The notes under the pieces: model-generated
What the model was told of the DNA's origin: nothing
The model's database searches: none
Seen by the model: only the letters and a program-made list of their open reading frames with translations
Shown: positions 35,883 through 44,700 of the stretch, in pieces
Layout: the number at the start of each line of letters is the position of its first letter
How positions within the stretch are numbered: position 1 is the first letter of the stretch
Program-made: the position numbers and the translations under genes
Assembly: GCA_017437755.1 (NCBI GenBank)
Contig: JAFRXI010000065.1
Location: forward strand, 62,001 to 126,000
Origin: Bacteroidales bacterium
Lineage (GTDB): Bacteria > Bacteroidota > Bacteroidia > Bacteroidales > UBA932
DNA: 64,000 nt
Direction of reading: 5' to 3'

Positions 35883-35913
35883 CAAATATAATCATTTCCA
35901 AAGGATTCACAAA
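35883..35913 (-). promoter_or_regulatory. ileS promoter
   Basis: Minus-strand TTTG (35910-35913), 19 nt, then TATATTTG (35883-35890). The expected start is near 35878, giving a leader of about 33 nt. It faces the cvpA promoter, with predicted transcripts overlapping at their 5' ends. Confidence 0.75.
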
Positions 35914-35919
35914 ACTGCT

Positions 35920-36414
35920 TTGAATACCCTCGATATCATAATCCTCCTCTGCCTGGCTCCAGCCGTAATACGCGGTATTTCAAAGGGGTTCCTTGAACAG
36001 GCGGTTTCGTTCGCGGCCCTTTTCATAAGCGTGTGGGCGGCATTCCGTTTCTCCCTTCCGGTAAGGGCCTGGCTCGAGGGACTTACCGACCTTTCCCCTC
36101 CAATCCTGGGGGTCGCATCCTTTGCCATAGTGCTTGTGGGAGTGTCACTGGGAATGGTCCTGCTGGGCAAGCTGCTCACCAGGATCATCCGCCTGGCCAT
36201 GCTGGGATGGCTCGACCGTCTCCTGGGAGTGGTTTTCGCGCTTCTGATAGCCCTGCTGATCCTGGGTGTGGCGGTAATACTGTTCAACACCGTCAATACC
36301 AGGTTCTCCATAGTCAAGCCCGAGGTGCTGGAGGGCTCCGTACTGTACGGTTACATAAAAGACGCGGCATATGTGGTCTTCCCCTACCTCAAAGAGCTTT
36401 TACTGAATAAATGA
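35920..36414 (+). CDS. cvpA: CvpA-family membrane protein
   Basis: 164 residues from a TTG at 35920. This start is favoured because conservation of the family begins with (M)NTLDIIILLCLAPAVIRGIS KGF and no ATG lies near; the open frame further up crosses the promoter. Four membrane helices (NTLDIIILLCLAPAV; VSFAALFISVWAAF; LGVASFAIVLVGVSLGMVLL; LLGVVFALLIALLILGVAVI) and the GF(L)xQ turn are typical. In E. coli CvpA supports colicin V export and envelope stress tolerance; its molecular role is not settled. It is followed by structured element 1 and tsaB on the same strand. Confidence 0.85.
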   Translation: MNTLDIIILLCLAPAVIRGISKGFLEQAVSFAALFISVWAAFRFSLPVRAWLEGLTDLSPPILGVASFAIVLVGVSLGMVLLGKLLTRIIRLAMLGWLDRLLGVVFALLIALLILGVAVILFNTVNTRFSIVKPEVLEGSVLYGYIKDAAYVVFPYLKELLLNK

Positions 36415-36418
36415 TATA

Positions 36419-36542
36419 CAATAACCTGCCTCTGTTCTCAGACTACGGCCTTCGGCCTATCCCTCCCAAAACCTCCGGTTTCGGGCCCCTCCCTCTAACG
36501 CAGCGAGGGTGCTGACGGTCTTCTAACAGAGGCAGGTTATTG
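36419..36542. repeat. Structured intergenic element, copy 1 (18-bp perfect terminal stem)
   Basis: It begins CAATAACCTGCCTCTGTT (36419-36436) and ends with the exact reverse complement (36525-36542). Inside, read on the minus strand, are GCACCC.CGC, GGGAGGGGCCC, GGGAGGGA and GGCCGAAGGCC in that order. These are the same blocks, in the same order, as plus-strand 52744-52808 in copy 2. The terminal stems of the two copies share only the short CCTGCCT core, yet each is perfectly paired. It lies between cvpA and tsaB, 4 bp after the cvpA stop. Confidence 0.8.
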
Positions 36543-36556
36543 ATAAACAATTAATA

Positions 36557-37243
36557 ATGAGCAGGATTATCCTAATTGAAACTGCGACGTCGGTATGCTC
36601 GGTGGCACTGGCGGAGAACGGGAAGGTGGTTGCCTCCAGAATCAGCGACGACCCAAGGGCGCATGCTTCGCTCACCGCGCCCTTTGTAAAGGAAGTACTT
36701 GAAGGTGAGAGCGTTTCATCATGCGACGCGGTCTGCGTAAGCAAGGGGCCCGGCTCATATACCGGACTCCGGGTGGGCGTCTCCACGGCAAAGGGACTGT
36801 GCTTCGGCGCCGGAATCCCCCTCCTTTCCGCGGGAACCCTGGATTCCCTGGTGTCGCAGGCCTCGCTCGAAGGTCTGCTCCCGGAGGGATGCCGCCACGT
36901 GGTCCCGATGATCGATGCAAGGAGGATGGAGGTCTACTGCGCCGTGTTCACCCCTGACGGGCGGCAGCTCACCCAAACCGCACCCACCGTGGTTGAAGGG
37001 AATACCTTTGACCCATGGCTTTCAGAGGGGCCGGTGCTGTTCATCGGCGACGGGGCTGAAAAATGCCGCCGTACCATCGTCCATCCCAATGCCGTTTTCG
37101 TGCAGTGCAATCCGGTGGCGGCTTCCCTGGCCCCCCTTGCGGAGAAGGCGCTGCAAGAAAAAAGGCTCGAAGACATTGCGTACTTCGAGCCCTTCTACCT
37201 GAAGCAGTTTACCGCGACCGTCAGCCGCAAGAAACTCTTCTAA
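36557..37243 (+). CDS. tsaB: tRNA N6-threonylcarbamoyladenosine protein TsaB
   Basis: 228 residues of the ASKHA fold: IILIETATSVCSVALAENGK at the N-terminus, RAHASLTAPFVKEVL, and SKGPGSYTGLRVGVSTAKGL, the diagnostic TsaB segment. It is the scaffold partner of TsaD in the TsaBDE complex that transfers the threonylcarbamoyl group to A37 of ANN-decoding tRNAs. The tcdA that would act after it is broken in this window (1323-1652). It starts 14 bp after structured element 1 and its stop overlaps the convergent lipoprotein gene stop by 4 bp. Confidence 0.95.
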   Translation: MSRIILIETATSVCSVALAENGKVVASRISDDPRAHASLTAPFVKEVLEGESVSSCDAVCVSKGPGSYTGLRVGVSTAKGLCFGAGIPLLSAGTLDSLVSQASLEGLLPEGCRHVVPMIDARRMEVYCAVFTPDGRQLTQTAPTVVEGNTFDPWLSEGPVLFIGDGAEKCRRTIVHPNAVFVQCNPVAASLAPLAEKALQEKRLEDIAYFEPFYLKQFTATVSRKKLF

Positions 37244-38388
37244 AGTTTGGAGGCGATATAGCTCCGGAGGGAGGCGTCGTCTCCCACCTTTGCCGAATAA
37301 TCCACCGTTCCGTCCAGGATGAAAACCGCCGTGGGAAGGGTCTGTACGTTGTATACCCCGGCATAGACCGAAGCCGCGCCGCGGGTATCGCACACGTTTA
37401 TCCAGGGCAGGGCCTGCGTCTTTACGGCCGACGCCCAGGCGCCCTTGTCCACATCAAGCGACACCGCATATATCTCCAGCCCCTTGGGATGATACTGCCT
37501 GTAAAGCGGGAGCAGGGTGTCGATGTTGAACATCTTCTGCTCGGCCGACGAAGCCCAGAAATACAGCATCACCAGCTTCCCCTGCACTTCCGACAGCTTT
37601 ACCTTGCTGCCGTCCATGCCCGGAAGTTCGATGTCGGCAAAAGACCTCACCTCGGCATCCTTCAGGCGACCGTCCAGCTCCAGCAGTTTCTGTCGCCTGT
37701 CGGCCTCACGCTCAAGCGCTTTCACGTAGCGGGAATCGGGATATACTTCCTTCAGCGAATCGCAGGTATTGCGGAAGATGATGGCGTCGGTCTTCTGCGA
37801 GAAAACCGGCACGTCGCCGTCAAGCTGCTGGAATAGCACCGGAACCACGGTAAGGGAGCGGGAATTCTTGAGTACGTACGAGAGCCGGTCGCGATAATAG
37901 GCGATATACCTCTTGGCCAGCTCGGCACGCATGATTGCAGCCTCCTCCGATCCGGGTGTAAGCGAAGCCATCTTGGCGGAGAGCCCGCCCACCTCCTTGG
38001 AGAAAGCCGAGAAAGAGTTCTCGACGGCATGCAGCTTAAGGGTTTCCGCCGATCCGGAGACCTCATTGTGGAAGCCCATGCTGTCCAGTTCAACCTTTAC
38101 CTTGTCGCCCTGCTCCAGGATCATGGAAACGAGCTGTTCCTCTCCGCGGAAAAGGTAGATGAACTCAGGCTGTCCCTTCTCAACATTGACCTGGCAATCA
38201 AAACGGCCGTCCTTAACGGATAAGGTGTCAAGCACCTCGAACCTGTTGACGTCCAAGAGCTTAACCACAACCTCACCACTATATCCATCGGTAAATTCCC
38301 CGTTTATCACGGCCTTGGAACCGCATGCGGACAACACGGTGGCTGCGGCCGCCACAGAGGCGGCGGCAAAAAGGCTAAAGCTTCTCAT
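37240..38388 (-). CDS. TlpA-like thioredoxin-fold lipoprotein without redox cysteines
   Basis: 382 residues from the ATG at 38388 (MRSFSLFAAASVAAAATVLSAC, lipobox Cys22). The longer frame lies inside the HIT gene. The N-terminal half (KAVINGEFTDGYSGEVVVKL) resembles the DUF4369 domain found before thioredoxins in Bacteroidota; a helical middle follows, and a C-terminal AhpC/TlpA-type thioredoxin domain (LVMLYFWASSAEQKMFNIDT ... LPTAVFIL). The position of the CxxC reads SSAEQ, so it cannot do thiol-disulfide exchange and probably binds a partner. The start overlaps the HIT gene by 14 bp; the operon is greA-HIT-this gene. Confidence 0.8.
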   Translation of the reverse strand: MRSFSLFAAASVAAAATVLSACGSKAVINGEFTDGYSGEVVVKLLDVNRFEVLDTLSVKDGRFDCQVNVEKGQPEFIYLFRGEEQLVSMILEQGDKVKVELDSMGFHNEVSGSAETLKLHAVENSFSAFSKEVGGLSAKMASLTPGSEEAAIMRAELAKRYIAYYRDRLSYVLKNSRSLTVVPVLFQQLDGDVPVFSQKTDAIIFRNTCDSLKEVYPDSRYVKALEREADRRQKLLELDGRLKDAEVRSFADIELPGMDGSKVKLSEVQGKLVMLYFWASSAEQKMFNIDTLLPLYRQYHPKGLEIYAVSLDVDKGAWASAVKTQALPWINVCDTRGAASVYAGVYNVQTLPTAVFILDGTVDYSAKVGDDASLRSYIASKL

Positions 38389-38779
38389 ATTCGGAAAGAA
38401 TTGAGCCTGCGACCGCCTTGAATTCATCGGGGGTGAGCTGCACCCTTTCCTTCCGGAAATCCATGTCGGCCTCGCTCTGCAGCGGAATCAGGTGTATATG
38501 CGTATGGGGGACCTCCATGCCCAGCACGGCGACTCCCACCCTTTTGCAGGGAACGGCGGCCTTTATGGCGACGGCCACCTTGCGGGCAAAGGCCCAGAGA
38601 CCCTCATAGGTCTTCTGGTCCAAATTGAAGATGTAGTCGTCCTCCACATGCCTGGGTATCACGAGGGTATGTCCCTTAGCAAGCGGACTTATGTCCAGGA
38701 AGGCGTAGAAGTCCTCGTTCCCGGCCACCTTGTATGAGGGGATCTCCCCCGCGGCGATTCTGGTGAAAATGGTAGGCAT
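38375..38779 (-). CDS. HIT-family nucleotide hydrolase/transferase
   Basis: 134 residues. The histidine triad is HTHIH (His92, 94, 96) in VPHTHIHLIPL; N-terminal IFTRIAAGEIPSYKV and GHTLVIPRHV are the family blocks. It resembles HinT/Hit-type purine nucleoside phosphoramidases that act on nucleoside monophosphate conjugates in the cytoplasm. It lies 3 bp after greA and overlaps the next lipoprotein gene. Confidence 0.93.
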   Translation of the reverse strand: MPTIFTRIAAGEIPSYKVAGNEDFYAFLDISPLAKGHTLVIPRHVEDDYIFNLDQKTYEGLWAFARKVAVAIKAAVPCKRVGVAVLGMEVPHTHIHLIPLQSEADMDFRKERVQLTPDEFKAVAGSILSEYEKL

Positions 38780-38782
38780 GGC

Positions 38783-39250
38783 TCAGATGCTGATTTCCAG
38801 GATCTTGAATTTCATGGTGCCGGAAGGGACCAGGGCCTCCACTATATCGCCCTTGGAATGGCCTATGAGGGCCTTGCCGATGGGAGTGGTGGCGGCAAGC
38901 CTACCCTTTGAGAAATCAGCTTCCGACTCTCCCACAATGGTGAATTCCATGTTCCTCTTAAGCGAAATGTTCTCCACCTTGACCTTGGAAAGAAGCTGGA
39001 CAGTGTCGGTCTGCAACTGCGACTCGTCTATCACCCTGGCTCCCGCGATCTTGTTCTTGAGGCGCGCGATCTTCACTTCCAGCAGGCCCTGGGCCTCGCG
39101 GGCGGCATCATACTCCGCATTCTCTGAAAGGTCTCCCTTCTCCCTGGCTTCCGCGATGGCCGCGGAAATCACCGGGCGCTGGGCAAGGGCGTCGGCAAGT
39201 TCTTTCTTGAGCTTTTCGAGGCCGGCCCCGGTCATATATTCAATCTCCAT
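38783..39250 (-). CDS. greA: Transcription elongation factor GreA
   Basis: 155 residues. The N-terminal coiled coil has the acidic tip motif EKGDLSENAEYDAAREAQ, inserted into the RNA polymerase secondary channel to stimulate cleavage of backtracked RNA. The C-terminal FKBP-like domain has TIVGESEADFSKGRLAATTP IGKALIG. The start at 39250 (MEIEYMTGAG) has an alternative ATG five codons later. The promoter is at 39339-39369, with a leader of about 84 nt. Confidence 0.97.
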   Translation of the reverse strand: MEIEYMTGAGLEKLKKELADALAQRPVISAAIAEAREKGDLSENAEYDAAREAQGLLEVKIARLKNKIAGARVIDESQLQTDTVQLLSKVKVENISLKRNMEFTIVGESEADFSKGRLAATTPIGKALIGHSKGDIVEALVPSGTMKFKILEISI

Positions 39251-39338
39251 TACTTAGAAACTGTTTTAAAAATTTATATTTCGGTCCAAAGACAATTAAA
39301 AATGAGTCCTGCCCTTACGACAGAACCCCTGTTACCTG

Positions 39339-39369
39339 CAAATATAAACCTAATTATTAATTAATCAAA
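39339..39369 (-). promoter_or_regulatory. greA promoter
   Basis: Minus-strand TTTG (39366-39369), 19 nt, then TATATTTG (39339-39346). The -33 box lies inside the last codons of the gene at 39365-39730, so that gene's 3' end and this promoter are fused. Confidence 0.75.
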
Positions 39370-39730
39370 ATTTTGGCTTCATAATCTCGGAATAAATGAC
39401 CAGCAGGCGCTTGTCTATTTTATTCTTTGAGGGAGCCTTTTCCCTCTCCGGTGCGTGGGCGGGAACCGCAGTACGCCTGACGGATGGAGACACCGGGCCC
39501 TGGATTGTCGACTTTGCCGGTTTGGGCGCCTCTGCCGGCCTGACGGGGACGGCCTTTACACGCGCGGCAGCGGCAGGGGCCGGCGCGGCGGGCGCAGGGA
39601 CGGGACGGGTGACGGACGGGGACGGAGGTACCGGGGTTGGACGGGATTTCTTTGCCTTATCCGCCAGTTTCAAGATTGCCGGCAAAGCCACCATCACCAG
39701 ACCGAACAATATGCTGAGTATATCTTCCAT
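39365..39730 (-). CDS. Small Ala/Pro-rich membrane-anchored protein of unknown function
   Basis: 121 residues from the ATG at 39730; the longer open frame covers two terminators and is rejected. One N-terminal membrane helix (MEDILSILFGLVMVALPAIL) is followed by a basic turn (KLADKAKKSRP), then about 55 residues rich in Pro, Ala and Val (PVPAPAAPAPAAAARVKAVP), and a basic C-terminus ending KRLLVIYSEIMKPKF. The low-complexity middle would be extended; the conserved-looking ends suggest an anchor plus a short interaction tail. I do not recognise a family. It lies between an OM protein gene and greA. Confidence 0.6.
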   Translation of the reverse strand: MEDILSILFGLVMVALPAILKLADKAKKSRPTPVPPSPSVTRPVPAPAAPAPAAAARVKAVPVRPAEAPKPAKSTIQGPVSPSVRRTAVPAHAPEREKAPSKNKIDKRLLVIYSEIMKPKF

Positions 39731-39755
39731 CGGACCAAAGATACTTCCATATTCC

Positions 39756-39791
39756 CAAAAAAACAAGAGATGGCCGGACAAGCCGGCCATC
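39756..39791 (-). terminator. Second of two tandem terminators
   Basis: Hairpin GATGGCCGG-acaag-CCGGCCATC (39769-39791), followed on the minus strand by a short spacer and a run of seven T (A tract at 39757-39763 on the plus strand). The stem sequence is the same as in the terminator at 39802-39832. Confidence 0.6.
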
Positions 39792-39801
39792 ACAGGAGTA
39801 T

Positions 39802-39832
39802 AAAAAAAAGATGGCCGGAATCGCCCGGCCAT
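39802..39832 (-). terminator. Intrinsic terminator of the outer-membrane protein gene
   Basis: Hairpin ATGGCCGG-aatcgc-CCGGCCAT (39811-39832), followed on the minus strand by CTTTTTTTT. It lies 6 bp past the stop of the upstream gene. Confidence 0.75.
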
Positions 39833-39838
39833 ATCATT

Positions 39839-40798
39839 TTACAGATAGTAGTTGAACGCAAGCCTGAGGCCGAGGTTCTGGGTACCGTAAAGGAGGGCGG
39901 TACTGCCGGGGCTCACGTACTTCTTGAGTTCAATGGGATCACTCGCATCAATATTCCAGGCCTCATAGTCGGTATAGGTCTCGGGCTGGAAAACGAACAT
40001 GAAGGGGACAAAGGTTACCGCAGCGGAAATAGACATCCTGCCGGCAAAGTAATACTCAAGACCCATGTCGGCCACAAGTCCTATTCCGTGGTTCATGCCC
40101 ACGTTGTATCTCCTGAGCGGACGGCCGTTGACATATTTCCAACCGGACTCGGAGGAGCCGAACTCCGAGTTGAAGAAGGCCTTGACGTCGTTCCACTGGT
40201 TGAGGGTCTTGTCGCCCACCATCATATAGGGCATGCAGGAAGGGTTGTGGGCATTGTAATCCCCGTAATCATTGCCGTAGTCAAATGCCAGCGAGCCTCC
40301 GCCCATGGCGTACTGAAGGCCGATTCCACCTATGAAGGCCAGTTTGCCAAAAGCCCTGGTGAACTCAAGCCCTATACCGACAGTTGTACCGTTAAGCTTG
40401 GAAGTGGCGCGGTCGGTAGCCTTGTTGGGGGTGCCGGGGTCAATATCAAACGACTTGTCGTCCCTGACATACTCCTTGTAGTTGATGATGCTTCCGGTTA
40501 TACCCAGGTTGGCCCTCAAAGCCACCTTTTCATTCATGCGATACTTGATCATGAAGGAAGCGAGGGGGTCGGTGGACAGGATGAACATCTGCTTGGGTGT
40601 ATTGCCAAGGCCGTTCACGTATTCTCCGGCAAAGGCGTTCACCTCAGGCATGTACTTGTTCTGTCCAAGGGCGATGGGGTTGAAGGTTACGCCAATGGAG
40701 AAGTCTCCCTTGGAGGGGGAATACTTGTAGTTTTCCTGGGCATTGATGCCGGTGGAAACGAACAGGGCCGCAACGGCGGCAAACAGGATTTTTTTCAT
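39839..40798 (-). CDS. Outer-membrane beta-barrel protein
   Basis: 319 residues from the ATG at 40798 (MKKILFAAVAALFVSTGINA, signal peptide cleaved before QENYKY). The body alternates amphipathic strands with Gly and aromatic residues (FSIGVTFNPIALG, TTVGIGLEFTRAFGKLAFIG GIGLQYAMGGG in two parts) and ends in NLGLRLAFNYYL, with the aromatic-hydrophobic C-terminus needed for BAM insertion. It looks like the OmpW/OMP_b-brl type of 12-14-strand barrels common in Bacteroidota. No ligand is predictable. It is monocistronic, with its own promoter and strong terminators. Confidence 0.75.
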   Translation of the reverse strand: MKKILFAAVAALFVSTGINAQENYKYSPSKGDFSIGVTFNPIALGQNKYMPEVNAFAGEYVNGLGNTPKQMFILSTDPLASFMIKYRMNEKVALRANLGITGSIINYKEYVRDDKSFDIDPGTPNKATDRATSKLNGTTVGIGLEFTRAFGKLAFIGGIGLQYAMGGGSLAFDYGNDYGDYNAHNPSCMPYMMVGDKTLNQWNDVKAFFNSEFGSSESGWKYVNGRPLRRYNVGMNHGIGLVADMGLEYYFAGRMSISAAVTFVPFMFVFQPETYTDYEAWNIDASDPIELKKYVSPGSTALLYGTQNLGLRLAFNYYL

Positions 40799-40841
40799 AT
40801 GCACGGTAGTTTGGTTAATTCAAAAGGTATCCTTATTGGCA

Positions 40842-40873
40842 CAAAGATATGCCAAAAGCAACAAAAAAACAAT
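40842..40873 (-). promoter_or_regulatory. Promoter of the outer-membrane protein gene
   Basis: Minus-strand TATCTTTG (40842-40849) is a perfect -7 box; ATTG (40870-40873) 20 nt upstream is an imperfect -33. The region is A/T-rich and lies just after the ribF stop. Confidence 0.55.
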
Positions 40874-40885
40874 AATAAGAATTGT

Positions 40886-41755
40886 TTAGAGGCGCACCGC
40901 TTCCCTGTCGGCGGCAAGCTGGGCCGAAAGGGCTTCCAGCGACGGGAAACGCCTCTCGTCACGGATCCTGCGGACAAAGGACAGGGATATGTCCAGGCCA
41001 TAGATATCCTCGTCGAAATCAAGTATGTGGGTCTCTATCGTCCGGGCGTTCCCGCTGGCCACCGTGGGCCTGACCCCGATATTGCACATTCCCCTGAAAC
41101 TCTTGCCAAGTGTCTGGACATCAACCGCATAGACCCCGTTGGCCGGAACCAGCTTGAGCGGTTCGTAAAGTTGCATGTTCGCCGTAGGGAAGCCCAGGGT
41201 GCGGCCAAGGCGGTTCCCCTCCACCACCACTCCGTGAAGCTGGTATCCGTATCCAAGCATTGCATTGGCAAGCGCGATATCCCCGTCCTGCAGGGCATTC
41301 CGGATCCTGGTGGAAGATACCGGGGAGTCTCCGCCGGCAACCGGGGACAATATCACATCCATGCCCTCCTTCCTTGCAAGGCCGGCCACCATCCCGGAAT
41401 CCAGGCGGTCCGATCCCAGCCGGTTGTCATAGCCCACCACCATTGCGGTTGCGCCAAAACGGCCGACCAGCACTTCCCTGATATAATCCCGGGCCGACAG
41501 GGCGCTGAACTCCTTTGTAAAAGGCAGCACCTCTACCCTGTCCACTCCCAGGGAAAGCATCCTCTCCCTCTTCTCGCCAAGCGATGAAAGCAGCCTGAGA
41601 CCCCTGGCGCCATCCTGCAGGACATTCCTCGGATGAGGCCAGAAGGTCACCACCAGGCTCTCCTCCCCCCTTTCACGGGCCGCATTCACAAGGGCGCCGA
41701 GCACAAGTGTGTGCCCGGCGTGAACCCCGTCGAAAAAGCCCGTGGTCACAATCAT
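40886..41755 (-). CDS. ribF: Bifunctional riboflavin kinase / FAD synthetase
   Basis: 289 residues. The N-terminal nucleotidyltransferase domain has TTGFFDGVHAGHTLVLGALV (HxGH site) and VVGYDNRLG. The C-terminal flavokinase domain has GRTLGFPTANMQLYEPLKLV P and ends with DISLSFVRRIRDERRFPSLE. It converts riboflavin to FMN and FAD in the cytoplasm. The start overlaps the stop of the glycogen fusion gene by 4 bp, so the last gene of the glycogen operon is a housekeeping one. The FAD it makes is also the cofactor of the oxidoreductase domain at 3762-6563, though no link is implied. Confidence 0.95.
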   Translation of the reverse strand: MIVTTGFFDGVHAGHTLVLGALVNAARERGEESLVVTFWPHPRNVLQDGARGLRLLSSLGEKRERMLSLGVDRVEVLPFTKEFSALSARDYIREVLVGRFGATAMVVGYDNRLGSDRLDSGMVAGLARKEGMDVILSPVAGGDSPVSSTRIRNALQDGDIALANAMLGYGYQLHGVVVEGNRLGRTLGFPTANMQLYEPLKLVPANGVYAVDVQTLGKSFRGMCNIGVRPTVASGNARTIETHILDFDEDIYGLDISLSFVRRIRDERRFPSLEALSAQLAADREAVRL

Positions 41756-44700
41756 AGCCAGCGTACCAGTTCAAAGTCCTGACGATGCGGCATCAGCGGA
41801 TTCCTGGCGAAGATCCTCGTGGCCACCTGATATGCCCCGGTCCTCTCCGGAAGGATCGACACCCGGTAACGGCATATCCCGTCGTTGAACTCCACGGGAG
41901 TATACTCATGGACATCGCTGATATGGAGCCGCCCCCTGGCATCGGATGTGGCAAAGATGGTCTCCACGCCGATATCCTCGGGACGGAGGTCGCCGAGGTT
42001 CAGCACCACCTCGCTCTTGAATTCGTCGTTGATGGAAAGGTCGTATGAGGTCTCGGGATAGGTCTCCGACACCACGCTTACATTCTTCCACTCGCGGCGC
42101 AGGCGTTTCTTCCACAGGGCGATCCGCCTTGCAATGGCAAAGTCGTCGGCCACCAGGCTGGCTCCCCTTGCCGACTGGGGGATGTAGTACTGTGCCAGAT
42201 AGTCGGACAGCATCCGGTTGGTGGTGAAGTTGGAGGCAACCTGTGCGATTGTGTTCTTGATATAGCCCACCCATTCGGCGCTCCTGCCGGTGGCAGGGTC
42301 GGTCCGGTAGTAGGCCGGAGCTATCTCGTTCTCGAGGATACCGTAGATCGTGGCCGCGTCCAGTTCGTTCTGGTAAGCGGTGTCATCGTAGGTCTGCTCT
42401 TCGGGCAAGGCCCAGCCGGCACCCTCGCGGTAACCTTCCACCCACCATCCGTCAAGCACCGAAAAATGCATCGTTCCGTTCATGGCAGCCTTCTCGCCGG
42501 ATGTTCCGGAGGCTTCCTGGGGACGGGTGGGATTGTTCATCCACACGTCCACGCCCTGCACCATGCGCTTTGCCACGGTAATGTCGTATCCGGGCACAAA
42601 GACTATCTTCCCTATGAAACGGTCCTGCTTGGAGATATCCACGATCTGCTTGATGAGGTCCTGGCCGGCCCTGTCGGCAGGATGGGCCTTGCCCGCAAAG
42701 AAGAACTGCACGGGGCGGTCGGGATTGTTGACTATGGCGTCAAGGCGGTCCAGGTCGCTGAACAGCAGCGTGGCCCTCTTGTAAGTTGCAAAGCGGCGGG
42801 CGAAGCCTATGGTAAGGACGTCGTCGCGGAGGGTCTCCTGGATGGTAACCAGCTCGGACGGTGAGTAATGGTTGGATATGGCCTTGTCCTGAAGCTTCTC
42901 CTTCACATAGGCTATAAGCTTCTTTTTCAGTGTCTTCTTGACCGACCATACCTCTGCGTCATCCACATTGTAGATGCCGTTGAAACAGCTCTTGTCGTAG
43001 TGGTGGGTAAGGAATTCGGGGCCGAACACCCTTGCATGGACCGGTTTCCACTCCGGGGCGCACCAGGTGGGATAATGCACGCCGTTGGTCACATAGCTCA
43101 CGTACAGTTCCTCCGGGAGATATCCGGGATACATGTGGGCGAAAATGTCCCGGCTCACTTTCCCGTGAAGCATGGAAACGCCGTTCACATTCTGCGAGCA
43201 GTTGGCCGCAAGCTTGGACATGGAGAACTTCTCGCCCCTGTCCAGGGGATTCACCTTTCCAAGCGACATCAGGGTTTCCCAGTCCACCTTGAGCCTCTCG
43301 GGATAGTGGCCTATGTACTTGCGGAGCATGCCCTCGTCAAAGGCGTCGTGCCCTGCAGGGACGGGGGTATGAGTGGTGAAGAGGGAAGTCGCCCTGACCA
43401 CTTCCAGCGCCTCGGCAAAGTCCAGGTTCTCCTTCTCGATGAGCCTGCGGAGCCTCTCCAGCCCGATGAATGCGGCATGGCCCTCGTTGCAATGGTATAT
43501 CTGCGGGGTGATGCCCATGATGGTCAGGGCCCTGATTCCGCCCACGCCCAGCAGGAGCTCCTGCTTGAGACGATTCTCCCAGTCGCCGCCGTAGAGGTTG
43601 TAGGTAACCTGACGGTCCTCGGGGATGTTGTCCTCGAAGTCGGTATCCAGGAGATAGAGGTCGGTACGGCCCACCTCCACCTTCCATATCCTGGCGTAGA
43701 GGGTCCTTCCGGGGAAGGCGACAGAGGCCGTAAGCCACTTGCCGCTCTCGTCCAGTACCGGCGACGCCGGAATCTTGGCAAAATCCTGGGCGTCGTTCCG
43801 GGCAACCTGGTAACCCTGGCCGGAAAGCACCTGGGTGAAGTATCCGTAACGATAGAGGAAGCCTATGGCCGTGAGGTTCACGTTCATGTCGGAGGTTTCC
43901 TTGAGGTAGTCGCCCGCAAGGATCCCAAGGCCTCCGGAATAAATCTTGAGGGAGGTGTCCAGTCCGTACTCCATGCAGAAATACGCAACCGAAGGGTCGG
44001 TGCGGAGAGCCTTTGCGGCCATGTAGGAGTCAAACTCGTCAAGCACGGAATGCATCCTGGAAAGGAAGTCGGCATCCGATGAAAGCTGACGGAAACGCTT
44101 GAGGCTCACCGTGTCAAGCACGGCGAGGGGATTGTGGCCGGAGTTATGCCAGACCACGGGGTCTATGGATTTGAACAGGTCCTTGGCGCTCTCGTTCCAG
44201 CACCACCAGAGGTTGTGCGCGAGCTTCTCCAGCCGCGACAGGTTCTCCGGGAGATGGCGGGTGATGAACACCGATTTCCATGTTGGAGCATTGATTTCAG
44301 GTTTTGTGTACTGCATTGTCTTTCCTTTGTTCGAGGAATATTCCCCGATTCGGGAAGCCACCTTGCCGATGGCCATGGAATAGGCTTCCCTGTAATAAAC
44401 TATCTGATTTTCCCAGAGGGCTATGTCGGCCACTTCACGGGCGTTGTCCCTGTACCGGAGACGGGTGACGTCGTCGAGGGAGGCTATCTCCCTGATACGG
44501 TCCACTACCCCGGCAACCACGCTGGAATAGTTGGAATCGTCCCGGTCGAGGACGGTGATGCCGGGATGATCGCCCTTGTAATGGTCCCTGACCCAGAGCC
44601 CGAAGCCAGCAAGGGTGGTGGTGAGGGTGGGAATCCTGAACGCAAGGGCCTCCAGCGGGGTATATCCCCACGGCTCGTAATACGACGGGAACAGGGCCAG

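Noticed and set aside
39455..41587. 710-codon open frame on the plus strand
   Set aside because: It runs across the small protein gene, two terminators, the OM protein gene and most of ribF on the other strand; no domain recognised.
42868..44082. 404-codon frame antisense to the phosphorylase domain
   Set aside because: Antisense shadow; the true protein has the PLP site and family motifs.
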